Shown: in pieces, positions 8,070 through 15,447 of the stretch
Layout of the letters: the number at the start of each line of letters is the position of its first letter
How positions within the stretch are numbered: the stretch's first letter is position 1
Assembly: GCA_012295275.1 (NCBI GenBank)
Contig: CM022666.1
Location: 3,732,887-3,750,386, forward strand
Source of the DNA: Chrysomallon squamiferum
Lineage: Eukaryota > Mollusca > Gastropoda > Neomphalida > Peltospiridae
DNA: 17,500 nucleotides
Direction: 5' to 3'
The notes under the pieces: generated by a model
Databases searched by the model: none
Told to the model about the DNA's origin: nothing
The model's input: only the letters and a program-made list of their open reading frames with translations
Translations under genes and position numbers: made by a program

Positions 8070-8348
8070 TTTCTCCTTGTTTTTTTTTGTTTTTTTTTGT
8101 TTTGTTTGTTTATTTTATTATTATTTATTTGTTTTTTTTTTGTTTCTTTTGTTTGTTTTTCTTTCGTTCTGAACGTAATTCAACTAACTTGTGTTGCTGT
8201 TGAGAGAATTATTACCACGATTGTAAATCCCTGTGCATTATTATTATTTTTTTTAAACACCACGCATGCACGCACACACATGCACACACACACACACACA
8301 CACATATTACTTCTTTCTCTCTCTCTCTCCTTTTTTTTTTTTTTTTTT
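8070..8348. repeat. T/G-rich, (CA)n, (CT)n and T18 low-complexity DNA
   Basis: TTTTTG-type sequence occupies 8078-8165. CA-rich repeats (8262-8304), CTCT (8312-8329) and pure T (8331-8348) follow. The 104-codon plus-strand frame 8046-8360 is low-complexity F/L/H and not a gene. Confidence 0.93.
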
Positions 8349-8432
8349 GTACACTCCTAACATTTACGTTCAAGAAACACTCATCGAGAAAAACCGTAGC
8401 GCGAAGACCTCTTGAGTTACTTGAAAAACCTT

Positions 8433-8444
8433 GCTCAGCTGAGC
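8433..8444. other. Perfect 12-bp palindrome GCTCAGCTGAGC
   Basis: Self-complementary with an E-box core (CAGCTG) at its centre. It is short enough to be chance. Confidence 0.4.
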
Positions 8445-8475
8445 TTAGTTGTTTGTATACTTGTTGTCTATAACA

Positions 8476-8571
8476 ATGACGGGTGGTGGTGAAGCAGAAG
8501 AAAAGAAAAAAACAACAAAAAACAAAGATGGGAGTTTCTTTGGCGTGATGTGCATTTCTTATCAGCCTTAA
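8476..8571 (+). CDS. Possible 31-codon micro-ORF
   Basis: ATG at 8476 sits in a good initiation context (AACAATGA). It reads 31 codons: a glycine-rich start, an acidic then lysine-rich middle (EAEEKKK), and an end in SFFGVMCISYQP before TAA at 8569-8571. It lies about 430 bp downstream of the donor at 8041/8042. No convincing 3' splice site precedes it: a T18 tract and CTAAC (8357-8361) are present, but the next AG is CAAG. The lysine-rich part comes from a purine run, so chance is the more likely explanation. No homology is claimed. Confidence 0.12.
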   Translation: MTGGGEAEEKKKTTKNKDGSFFGVMCISYQP

Positions 8572-8692
8572 TTAACTCCGACTGGTTCTTGGTTGGACAC
8601 CCGATCCCTACCATAAATTTACTTAATAGGGAAGGTAAAACAGAAATGGGTGTACAGTGACGCTAGTTAAGGTAAACTAGTAATTTATTTGC
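8572..8692. other. Unique spacer
   Basis: No gene is seen. It may include a worn extra unit of the following minisatellite, since GGTAAACTAG near 8671-8680 resembles its GTAAAC motif. Confidence 0.5.
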
Positions 8693-8945
8693 ATAGCAAC
8701 ATAGCTATAAACAGAAATAGATATTTAACTTGTGAACATGCCAGCATGCTCGTAAACCTAACTGTGTGTTTAATATTCACCTACCTACATGGTTGTAAGC
8801 AAGACCAGATAAGAATTAAACTTAATACCCATAGCTATACAATTGTAAACAAAATAAAGATGAATATAAGTCTTGTTACCATAGCAACATCATTGTAAAC
8901 AAATACAAATAAGTATGTAAACTTACTGCCAACATCATCATCAAT

Positions 8946-8946
<1 letters not shown>
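8693..8946. repeat. Decayed minisatellite, unit 45-50 bp, five copies plus a stub
   Basis: Units start at 8693, 8738, 8785, 8831 and 8881 (lengths 45, 47, 46, 50, 50), with a truncated sixth at 8931. The best-kept units (8831, 8881) open with ATAGCAACAT or ATAGCTATAC, continue TTGTAAACAAA and end near ACTTNNTNCC. Unit 3 has the related TTGTAAGCAA. The plus-strand frame 8689-8898 lies wholly inside the repeat and starts at TTG, so it is not called. Confidence 0.75.
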
Positions 8947-8984
<38 letters not shown>

Positions 8985-8997
8985 TTGATTGATTGAT
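8944..8997. repeat. (ATTT)n then (GATT)3 microsatellite
   Basis: About eleven ATTT units pass into three GATT units. It grows out of the last, truncated unit of the minisatellite. Confidence 0.97.
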
Positions 8998-9255
8998 AAT
9001 AAAAGACTGGTTTGACAATGTTAACATTATAAATAAGAAGTAAAACAGTTAACTTGAAATAGATTATATTTATATTTAGATTTAGATTATTTAGCAGAAT
9101 CACCAAAAGCACTCTTTCAGTAACAACATACATAAACTGATTTTTGACTGCGTTCAAGTGCAGCTAGCCTTCACGTAATTAAATTAGCTAATATACAAAA
9201 TATATTCATCTTCCCGTTCACATCACAACGTATGCAAATTAAACCTGACGTAATA
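8998..9255. other. AT-rich unique DNA with an octamer site
   Basis: No gene is seen. ATGCAAAT at about 9232-9239 is a perfect POU/Oct octamer, 17 bp before the 25-bp tandem repeat. A reverse-oriented octamer ATTTGCAT lies at 10093-10100. Confidence 0.45.
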
Positions 9256-9330
9256 TTCGTATTTGTAACGCGTGTTTATTTTCGTATTTGTAACGCGTGT
9301 TTATTTTCGTATTTGTAACGTGTGTGTTTG
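9256..9330. repeat. 25-bp tandem repeat, three copies
   Basis: Copies 9256-9280 and 9281-9305 are identical. Copy 9306-9330 differs at a few positions near its 3' end. Each begins TTCGTATTTGTAACG and the first two carry ACGCGT. Near-identity means this expansion is recent compared with the neighbouring worn minisatellites. Confidence 0.93.
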
Positions 9331-9410
9331 TTTTCCCATTGTTTCTGCACTGTGTTACACTTAACATCGAGGTATGCTATGCCGCTACTTTATTTATCTG
9401 CTTTATTTTC

Positions 9411-9520
9411 TGACGACAAAACTGCACGTGCTTGCGACGAAAATAGTCTCTCGCTTTGTTATTGTTGATGACGAAACTGCACGTGCTCGTGACGAAAATA
9501 GTCTCTCTATTTTTATTTAT
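9411..9520. repeat. 55-bp tandem duplication, each copy with a GCACGTGC E-box
   Basis: 9411-9465 and 9466-9520 match with 4 differences over the first 42 bp and then drift. Both contain AACTGCACGTGC and GACGAAAATAGTCTCTC. The 8-bp palindrome GCACGTGC (9424-9431 and 9479-9486) is a class B E-box as bound by MYC/USF/CLOCK-type bHLH factors. Confidence 0.9.
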
Positions 9521-10109
9521 ATTAATGAATAAAATAATAGTACACCAAGCTGCTTATCGTATTGAGCGGCGGATCTGGATACAAGGTTTCTTACGAGTCC
9601 CAAAGACTTTCTTGCGATTCTCGATAGGAATTTCTCTGTTTCAGTTATTTTTGTTATTTGCTGTACGCGAAGTAACGTTATGTGTTAAATTCTGTATACT
9701 TCTTTCTAACATTAAGTACCTTTACAACAGTAATAAGGCTTTGCTGTTTGCTTAATATAATGTAATATCACGTATTTTTCTAAACCAAATCTGCATAATG
9801 AGACCCCCATTCTATTCACATTCGCCTGTAAACACCCCCTTTCGAATCGGTTATAAGCAGACTGATGTATTTTAATCAAATCAAACACACCATTAATAAT
9901 GTCCTTATTTATATACGCTTATATAAATATGCCTTGGGTAACATATTAGCTATCTAGAAACAAGATAATTCAAGGACAATATCCATCCCCACTCCACCCC
10001 ATCCAGTTAGCTACCCGATGAAAACTCTTAGCTTTGATTTTAAAATATTTGTAATAGAAAGTGTTAGCTGTATCAAAAAAGCAAAACGTGGAATTTGCAT
10101 TTTTGTGTC
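9521..10109. other. AT-rich unique DNA with an unassigned open frame
   Basis: A plus-strand frame is open to a stop ending at 9755. Its first ATG (9468) lies in the 55-bp repeat, giving about 95 codons. The product is rich in L, F and I, has no domain I recognise, and starts in a recent duplication. I do not call it as a gene. TTTCTCTGTTTCAG at 9631-9644 looks like a 3' splice acceptor. From 9756 to 10109 I see nothing further. Confidence 0.5.
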
Positions 10110-10560
10110 TCTGCATTACTCGCTGTTTTTCGTACTTACTCGGTTTGTCTCGTTGTTACTCGCTGTTTCTCGTGATTACTCCTTCTTTATTTCTTTTCTT
10201 CTTTTTTTCCTCGTTGTTATTTGATCTTTCATGTGGTTTCTCAATTTTCTCACTGTTGATGGTAGTATTTCATTGTTGTTCAACGTTTCTCGTACCTACT
10301 CGGTATTTGTCGTTGTTACATTCGGTATGTCTCGTTATTAGACATTGTATTTCGTTATTTATCACTGGTTTTCATTCCTATTTGTTGTTATCCTAAGTGT
10401 TTCTTTAAAACTGACAGTTATTCAGTATTTATCTCTGTTTCTTATGGTTATTCGGCGATTTTCTTTGTTAAATGCTGTTCTCCGGTTATTCTCGTTGTTA
10501 ATCGCTGTTTTTCGGTTATTCTGGTTGTTAGTCGCTGTTTTTCGGTTATTCTCGTTAATT
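10110..10560. repeat. Decayed 15/30-bp tandem repeat, best kept at its right end
   Basis: Right-end units of 30 bp start at 10426, 10456, 10486 and 10516, with a partial unit at 10546. Each carries TCTCGTTGTTA, TCGCTGTTTTT and TCGG. To the left, the same words (ACTCGCTGTTT, TCTCGTTGTTACTCG) recur down to about 10110 with increasing decay. The unit length is a multiple of three, so the frame 10345-10677 stays open and repeats a ten-residue pattern around VFRLFSLL. I read that as an artefact. Confidence 0.8.
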
Positions 10561-10639
10561 TTCTTAAACAGGCAAGAGTTTAAATTAGCAATTGTACTAA
10601 TTTGTACTTATAAATATTATAAATCATTAGATGTATCCG

Positions 10640-10685
10640 TATCATTGTTCTTGTTATTCTTATTGTTGTTGTTCTAGTTCTTCTT

Positions 10686-10716
<31 letters not shown>

Positions 10717-10740
10717 TTCTTCTTATTATTATTCTTATTA
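10640..10740. repeat. (TTC)n trinucleotide array
   Basis: TTG/TTC/TTA trinucleotides with a pure (TTC) core at about 10678-10715, then (TTA)-rich. Confidence 0.95.
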
Positions 10741-10749
10741 TTTTATATT

Positions 10750-11035
10750 AGTAGTAGTAGTAGGGGCAGACATGATAATATTAGACATCGATGACGTCAC
10801 ATTTACGTATAAAATATAAAATACAGTAACTAACTACTACTAGGTAGTACTACTAGGTTTGATAGTTATACGTAAAATATGACGTCATAGATATCTGATA
10901 TTACCATATAGTAGTAGTTGTAGTAGTAGTGGAAGGTTTTGTAGTGATATAATAATAGGAGTAGTAGTTGTAGTAGTAGTAGTTGTGGTAGTAATAGTGA
11001 TAGTAGTAGTGATAGTAGAAATTATAACGGTAACA
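10750..11035. repeat. (TAG)n trinucleotide repeats flanking the inverted repeat
   Basis: GTAGTAG repeats occur in the same orientation on both sides of the inverted repeat: 10750-10763 on the left and 10909-11035, degenerate, on the right. This is what insertion of a foldback element into a pre-existing TAG array would leave. The frame 10885-11130 on the minus strand is poly-T/I and an artefact. Confidence 0.85.
10776..10903. repeat. 38-bp imperfect inverted repeat with a perfect CRE in each arm
   Basis: The left arm (10776-10812) is complementary to the right arm (10866-10903) at about 33 of 38 positions, with four mismatches and one 1-nt gap. The spacer is 53 nt. Each arm contains TGACGTCA (10792-10799 and 10880-10887) and a TTTACGTATAA-type end facing the spacer. 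A single strand could fold into a long hairpin. It resembles a miniature foldback element or an evolved palindrome. No transposase family can be assigned, and no flanking duplication can be told apart from the TAG array. Confidence 0.85.
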
Positions 11036-11078
11036 GCACTGGTGAAAATAAAGAATAAAGCTTCTTTAAAATAAATGT

Positions 11079-11098
11079 AAAAAAAAAAAAAAAAAAAA
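11079..11098. repeat. A20 homopolymer
   Basis: Pure A run with only minor sequence between it and the end of the TAG array. Confidence 0.95.
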
Positions 11099-11493
11099 TA
11101 TGTAAAAACGCAAGAACCGTAATCTCTCACTTGACGCTAAATCAGCCGGAAACCGTCGGAAACTAACGAACGGAGAGAATCGAGGGAAAAAAAACACTAG
11201 AATCGTTGAATGTCCGCTTGTCGCGGTCTCCGCAGGAGATGAGATGAAAAGAAATCGAAATCTAAAATTTCGTTGATTATTAATAATTTCCGCATTTGCC
11301 TTATTATGGTTGTTTTGGCAGCTTTGGCTGTAGTGCGGCTGAGATCGGTAATCAATGGGTACCGCGTGTAATCAGAAGGCGCGTACGTATGTTCGTGTTG
11401 AACTGGACGCAGGCTGCGGCTTAATTGTCCATTGATTTGCGTTCCGCTGGAATTTTTCTAATATGGATCTCGAGATGCTGATGCGAAATACTG
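11099..11493. other. Unique, moderately CpG-rich stretch without a gene call
   Basis: CpG is denser than in the flanks (AGCCGGAAACCGTCGG near 11142, GGCGCGTACG near 11379). A small hairpin CTCC-GCA-GGAG lies near 11228-11238. ATG 11463 opens 23 codons to TAA at 11532-11534, with an upstream in-frame stop at 11433. Nothing supports translation. Confidence 0.5.
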
Positions 11494-12047
11494 ACAAAGA
11501 CGAAGACTGTCAGAAGAAAGGAAAAGAAGCCTAAAGAAAGGAGAAGGAGGGAAGATAATATAGAAGAATAAAGAAAAAAGGGAAGAAGGAGAAGTAAAGA
11601 ATTGAAAGAAAGTAAAAGAAAGGAAAGAAGGGATAAAGAAATAAATAAAAAAAATTAATGCTAGGAGCGGAAAAAAAAAAAGAAGATGAAGAATGATAAT
11701 TAATGGCAATAGTGATGATTAGAGAAGGGAAGGTTAAATAAAGAAAGAAGAACGAATGAAGGAGATGAAAGAAGAAAGAACGAATGAAATAAGAAATGGT
11801 AAATAAATAAATAAAGAGAAAAATGGGAAGGGACATAGCAATTATAAATGAAAAAAATTGGAATAAAGAACGAAACAAGAAACAGAGGAGAAATAAGACG
11901 TGAAGAAATTAATAAACAAAATTAACAGATAAAAAAGAATAAACGAAAAGAAAGATTCAAAGGAGAGAGAAAAAAGAAGTTAATGTAATAAAGAAAAGAA
12001 AAGAATAATCAACCGAAAGAACAAAAAATGAACAGAAGAATGAATGA
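11494..12047. repeat. Long purine-rich strand tract, GAAA-type
   Basis: About 550 bp in which the plus strand is almost all A and G, with scattered single T and C. GAAA, GAAG and AATG words dominate. The three overlapping minus-strand frames here are poly-F/S/L translations and not genes. Confidence 0.88.
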
Positions 12048-12240
12048 ATTTTTTTTTTAACAATTAACAATCCAACGACAAAAAAAAATAATAATAATAA
12101 TAAAAAAATAAAAATAGTATATAAATAATTAGCCAAAAATATGTAGAAAGAAAACGAGCATGAACAAATAAATACCAAAAAAGTTTATAACAATAATTTA
12201 AAAATATATATGTATATATACAGAAATCTGTTGACAGAGA
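12048..12240. other. A/T-rich low-complexity DNA
   Basis: Contains T9 and A8 runs, (AAT)n near 12086-12102 and a (TA)n near 12204-12220. No gene seen. Confidence 0.75.
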
Positions 12241-12298
12241 GCAAACACGCTTCGACGGTTCGATATCTGGTGTCATACGAAAACACACTGTTTATCGC

Positions 12299-12334
12299 TA
12301 TAAATACGTGCTGGCTGACAGAACTACGTCATTG
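12299..12334 (+). promoter_or_regulatory. TATA box with initiator at canonical spacing
   Basis: TATAAATA at 12299-12306 is a perfect TATA box. TCATTG at 12329-12334 fits the initiator YYANWY, with its A at 12331, 32 nt downstream of the first T. That is the standard geometry. The following frame (ATG 12367, 66 codons) begins MYLMKVIL and then becomes translated microsatellite. So the promoter-like pair has no credible coding partner within the window. Confidence 0.3.
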
Positions 12335-12432
12335 CATAAACTAAAAAAAGGTTAACAACCTTAAAGATGTACTTGATGAAGGTTATATTAAAGACTAATC
12401 TATTTATATTTTTTATATTTATTTTTACTTAT

Positions 12433-12455
12433 ATCTGTCTGTCTGTCTATCTGTC

Positions 12456-12497
<42 letters not shown>

Positions 12498-12551
12498 TAT
12501 ATATATGTGTGTATGTATGTATGTATGTATATATTATTATTATTATTATTT
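12433..12551. repeat. Compound (TCTG)(TATC)(TA)(TGTA)(TTA)n microsatellite
   Basis: Five simple motifs follow each other without a break: TCTG/TATC to about 12484, TA to 12506, TGTA to about 12530 and TTA to 12551. Confidence 0.96.
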
Positions 12552-12660
12552 AAAGAAAACCAATTAAAGTATAGATTTCAACGTCATCGTCCACTACAAC
12601 ATCATCATCATCATTATTGTATCTTATTGTCCTAATATCCAAGGCATTGGTGATAAAAAA

Positions 12661-12842
12661 TCATCATTCTAAATACTGAACTACAGTCTGCACCGTCAAA
12701 CGTTTAGTTGATAAATGTAAACTTATTTAAGACTGTATGTTATTATATGTGTTGTGACTTAGTTAAATTAACAAGTCATCATTCTAAATACTGAACTACA
12801 GTTTAATAATCAAACGTTTAATTGATATTATTAAACTTATTT
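12661..12842 (+). repeat. Direct duplication of a 68-bp segment, 115 bp apart
   Basis: 12661-12728 and 12776-12842 are identical over their first 27 bp. They diverge for 8-9 bp, then match again (CAAACGTTTA, TTGAT, TAAACTTATTT). The alignment needs a single 1-nt gap. The 47 bp between them are unique. The pattern suggests two exact blocks with a replaced middle. Confidence 0.9.
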
Positions 12843-12873
12843 TATTATTATTATTATTATCATAGTATTATTA

Positions 12874-12953
<80 letters not shown>
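12843..12953. repeat. (TTA)n(GTT)12 compound array
   Basis: TTA trinucleotides with a few ATC interruptions switch at 12917/12918 to pure GTT. The plus-strand poly-I/poly-V frame is an artefact. Confidence 0.97.
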
Positions 12954-13067
12954 GGCCTGTACATTTTCAATAATATTATTATATGCACTAAAATGCACTC
13001 ACACTAAGGTTATAAGAATATACTAGGTTTACGAGGGATTAACAACCATACTAAAATTTCAGCACCC

Positions 13068-13163
13068 TTTTTTTTTTTTTTTTTAAAGCTTAATACTTTT
13101 ATTCACCCTTCTTCTTTCTTCTATATATTCTAAAACTTGAATTTCATTTTTTTTTTTTTTTTT
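13068..13163. repeat. Two T17 homopolymers
   Basis: Pure T at 13068-13084 and 13147-13163. On the minus strand these lie downstream of the candidate exon at 13204-13415, inside its presumed intron. Confidence 0.95.
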
Positions 13164-13203
13164 AATGTATACATTTTAAAGACTCTGGCAGCGATAAACC
13201 TAC

Positions 13204-13415
13204 CTGTTGCGCCTTTGCACTGGCGACGTACAAAGGGTTAACCGCCAGTTAAAGTGTCTGTTTCGGAGATGATTAATTACACTGGTGCCGCGTGACTGAA
13301 ATTCTAAGCAGTGAACCGCGCGACCCGCCTGTCGACAGGTTTCTACGGTTGTTTTAAAACCCCAGACACGTGTCAGTACAGTCGCTACACACTTTGAAAC
13401 ACTCTGCACGGACAT
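13204..13415 (-). CDS. Candidate first coding exon, 70 codons, unassigned protein (possible mitochondrial presequence)
   Basis: On the minus strand, ATG at 13415-13413 opens a frame with an in-frame stop (TGA) immediately before it. It runs 70 codons plus two bases to CAACAG|GTAGGT, a near-consensus 5' splice site (last exon base 13204, intron GT at 13203-13202). The next in-frame stop, TAG, falls within the donor itself. The frame is not low-complexity. It is the most CpG-rich stretch nearby and breaks sharply with the T-rich DNA on either side. The peptide begins MSVQSVSKCVATVL, has no acidic residue before Glu25, and carries ten Arg and two Lys against two Glu. That composition resembles a mitochondrial targeting sequence. 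Against it: the base at -3 is T, a weak initiation context; no downstream exon is found; and the upstream side is satellite DNA. No family is recognised. It could equally be an unspliced chance frame. Confidence 0.4.
13328..13339. other. Perfect 12-bp palindrome CCTGTCGACAGG
   Basis: Self-complementary, with a SalI-type GTCGAC centre, inside the candidate exon on the minus strand. If coding, the palindrome is probably incidental. Confidence 0.4.
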
Positions 13416-13437
13416 TCAGACTATTAATTATTTCCTT

Positions 13438-14280
13438 TCATGAGCTGACGTTATTTTTACGTTATTTTTTGTTTTAGTGAACCTATTTCTTTTCTCCTTT
13501 TTTTACGTACTTTTTTAATGAATTTAGTTTCTTTACGTATTTTTCATGATGATTTTTTTTTTCAAAGCGTATTTTTAATGAATTTAGTTTATTTACGTAT
13601 TTCATGAATTTATTTTTTCTTTGCGTATTTTTTTTTAATGAATTATTTTTAATGTTTCATTTACGTATTTCATTTCATTTTTTTTTCTATGCGTATTTTT
13701 AATGAATTATAGTTTCTTTACGTATTTCATGAATTTTTTTTTCAATGCGTATTTTTAATGAATTTATGATTTTTTTTTTTTTTGAACAGATTATTTACGT
13801 ATTTCATGAATTTTTTTTTTTCGATGCGTACTTTTAATGAATTTATTTTCTTTAAATTTTTTCTGTATTCTTTTAAACGTAATGTGTAAAATTTTCTTTC
13901 TTTTACGTATTTATTTCATGAACTTATTCGTTTTTACAAATTATTTCAGGAATTTATTTACGTATTTCATGAAATTATTTTCCTTACGTATTTTGTCATG
14001 AACATTTTTTATTTTGTATTCTTTCATGAACGTATTTACTTTCTGTGTTTTTCAATAATTCATTTTCTTTTCGAATTTTCATGAACTTATTGTTTACGTA
14101 TTTCGTGCGTGAACTTATTCTGTTTACAAATTATTTCCTGAACTTAACTACTTGGCGTAGTTCTACTTGAACGTATTCTTACGTATTTGTTTCATTTCTA
14201 CTTGAACTTATATTTACGTATTCTTTTATGAACTTTAAATAATTTTTCAGAACGTATTTTTTCTTTACAGTGTTGTTTCA
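13438..14280. repeat. Decayed T-rich satellite with an ACGTAT/CATGAA core, higher-order unit about 60 bp
   Basis: The words TTTACGTATTTCATGAA and GCGTATTTTTAATGAATT alternate. TAATG landmarks at 13516, 13576, 13636, 13700, 13756 and 13835 give spacings of 60, 60, 64, 56 and 79 bp, so two half-units make a 60-bp unit. After about 13860 only the single half-unit remains, more degenerate, with TACGTA and ATGAACTTATT recurring to about 14260. Both conserved words are built on palindromes (TACGTA, TTCATGAA). The strand bias is strong: T-rich on plus throughout. Confidence 0.85.
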
Positions 14281-14403
14281 CGACAAATTTTTTACTTACT
14301 TTTACTGAAATATTTTACAATCTATTTACCAATTTAGCTACGACTTTAGGGTTTTGTTAAATTGTGATAATTCTCTGAAATGAAATATTCTCTGAAATTG
14401 CGA

Positions 14404-15397
14404 TTATATTCTGTTAAAATCACGTACAGAAGCTTTTGTTGGGACAAGACAATACAGCTGAAGCACACATTACGTAGATTCAAGTAACAATAATTTCTTT
14501 ATCTGTGTGGTAGTTTTTATTAAGTCATTTGTGTGTAATAAAGAGCTCAGTTTTGTGTTATCATACAATCATATATAATCCACGTAAGCATTGCCTAACT
14601 CAAACAGAAGCAAATTTCTTATCGGCCTGTCTGTGTGATAATTAGTTTTGTGTTACTTCTGTGTGGCATAAAGTTTGATTTTCTGATATTAATGTAAATT
14701 AAAATACGTACACCAGTTTTGCAGTTGTGCTATCTATATAAATGAATCTAACGCGACCTAACTTTTTAAAAGTTATTTCTAGGTTTTACTAAAAATGAGT
14801 TAAAATCATTTCATGAGGTTATGACATTCTTCTCGTACATCATAATAAATTAATCCAAGCACGCCACGCCTAACTTTAACACGAATTTTTTTTTTTTTTT
14901 TTTTTTTTTACAATGGCGTGACTTTTTCTGTTTAAATCTGTTATATACCTACATATATCTGTTTCTGTATGTTATGTCTACCTGAATTAATCCACGTACG
15001 CCTTGCATATTTTTTTTTTTTTTTTTTTTTTTTAACTGCGTTTCTATTAAAATCAATTACACCAATTCCTATGTGCTATAAAAACTAAAGCAAGTACGCC
15101 TGGCGTATTTGCTGTGTTGCTGTGAAAATCAATTACAGCGATCTATGTCTTATGCCTACATATGTTTAATTCAAATAAGCCTTGTATAAACTTCTTCTTT
15201 TTATTATCATGTACCTGTTAAAATCAGTTATAGTAAAAACATATATTAATCTAAGTATGTTGTTTTTTATTATTATTTTTTTTTTAAATATTTATTTATT
15301 TATTAATTTTTAATTTATTTATTTATTTGTTTATAATATTATATATATACATACATTTTATTTATTTATTTATTTACCTATCTATCTATCTATCTAG

Positions 15398-15447
<50 letters not shown>

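Noticed and set aside
8693-8946. CRISPR-like array, because of the regular 45-50 bp period
   Set aside because: The whole unit decays evenly with no alternation of exact repeat and unique spacer, there is no cas-like gene, and the DNA is plainly eukaryotic in character.
9456-9755. Plus-strand frame of about 95-99 codons
   Set aside because: It starts at a TTG or at an ATG inside a recent 55-bp duplication. Its composition is that of AT-rich DNA (L, F, I) and no domain is recognisable. Kept only as a note in the region entry.
10018-10677. Three overlapping hydrophobic plus-strand frames that could look like membrane proteins
   Set aside because: They lie in the T-rich 15/30-bp repeat. The hydrophobicity comes from TTC/TTG/TTT codons and the three frames overlap each other.
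12257-12267. tRNA B-box-like GGTTCGATATC, possible tRNA-derived SINE
   Set aside because: The last bases depart from the consensus, no A-box lies upstream at the usual distance, and no cloverleaf can be drawn.
11458-12288. Several minus-strand frames rich in F, S and L
   Set aside because: These are translations of the complement of the purine tract, with no start context or domain.
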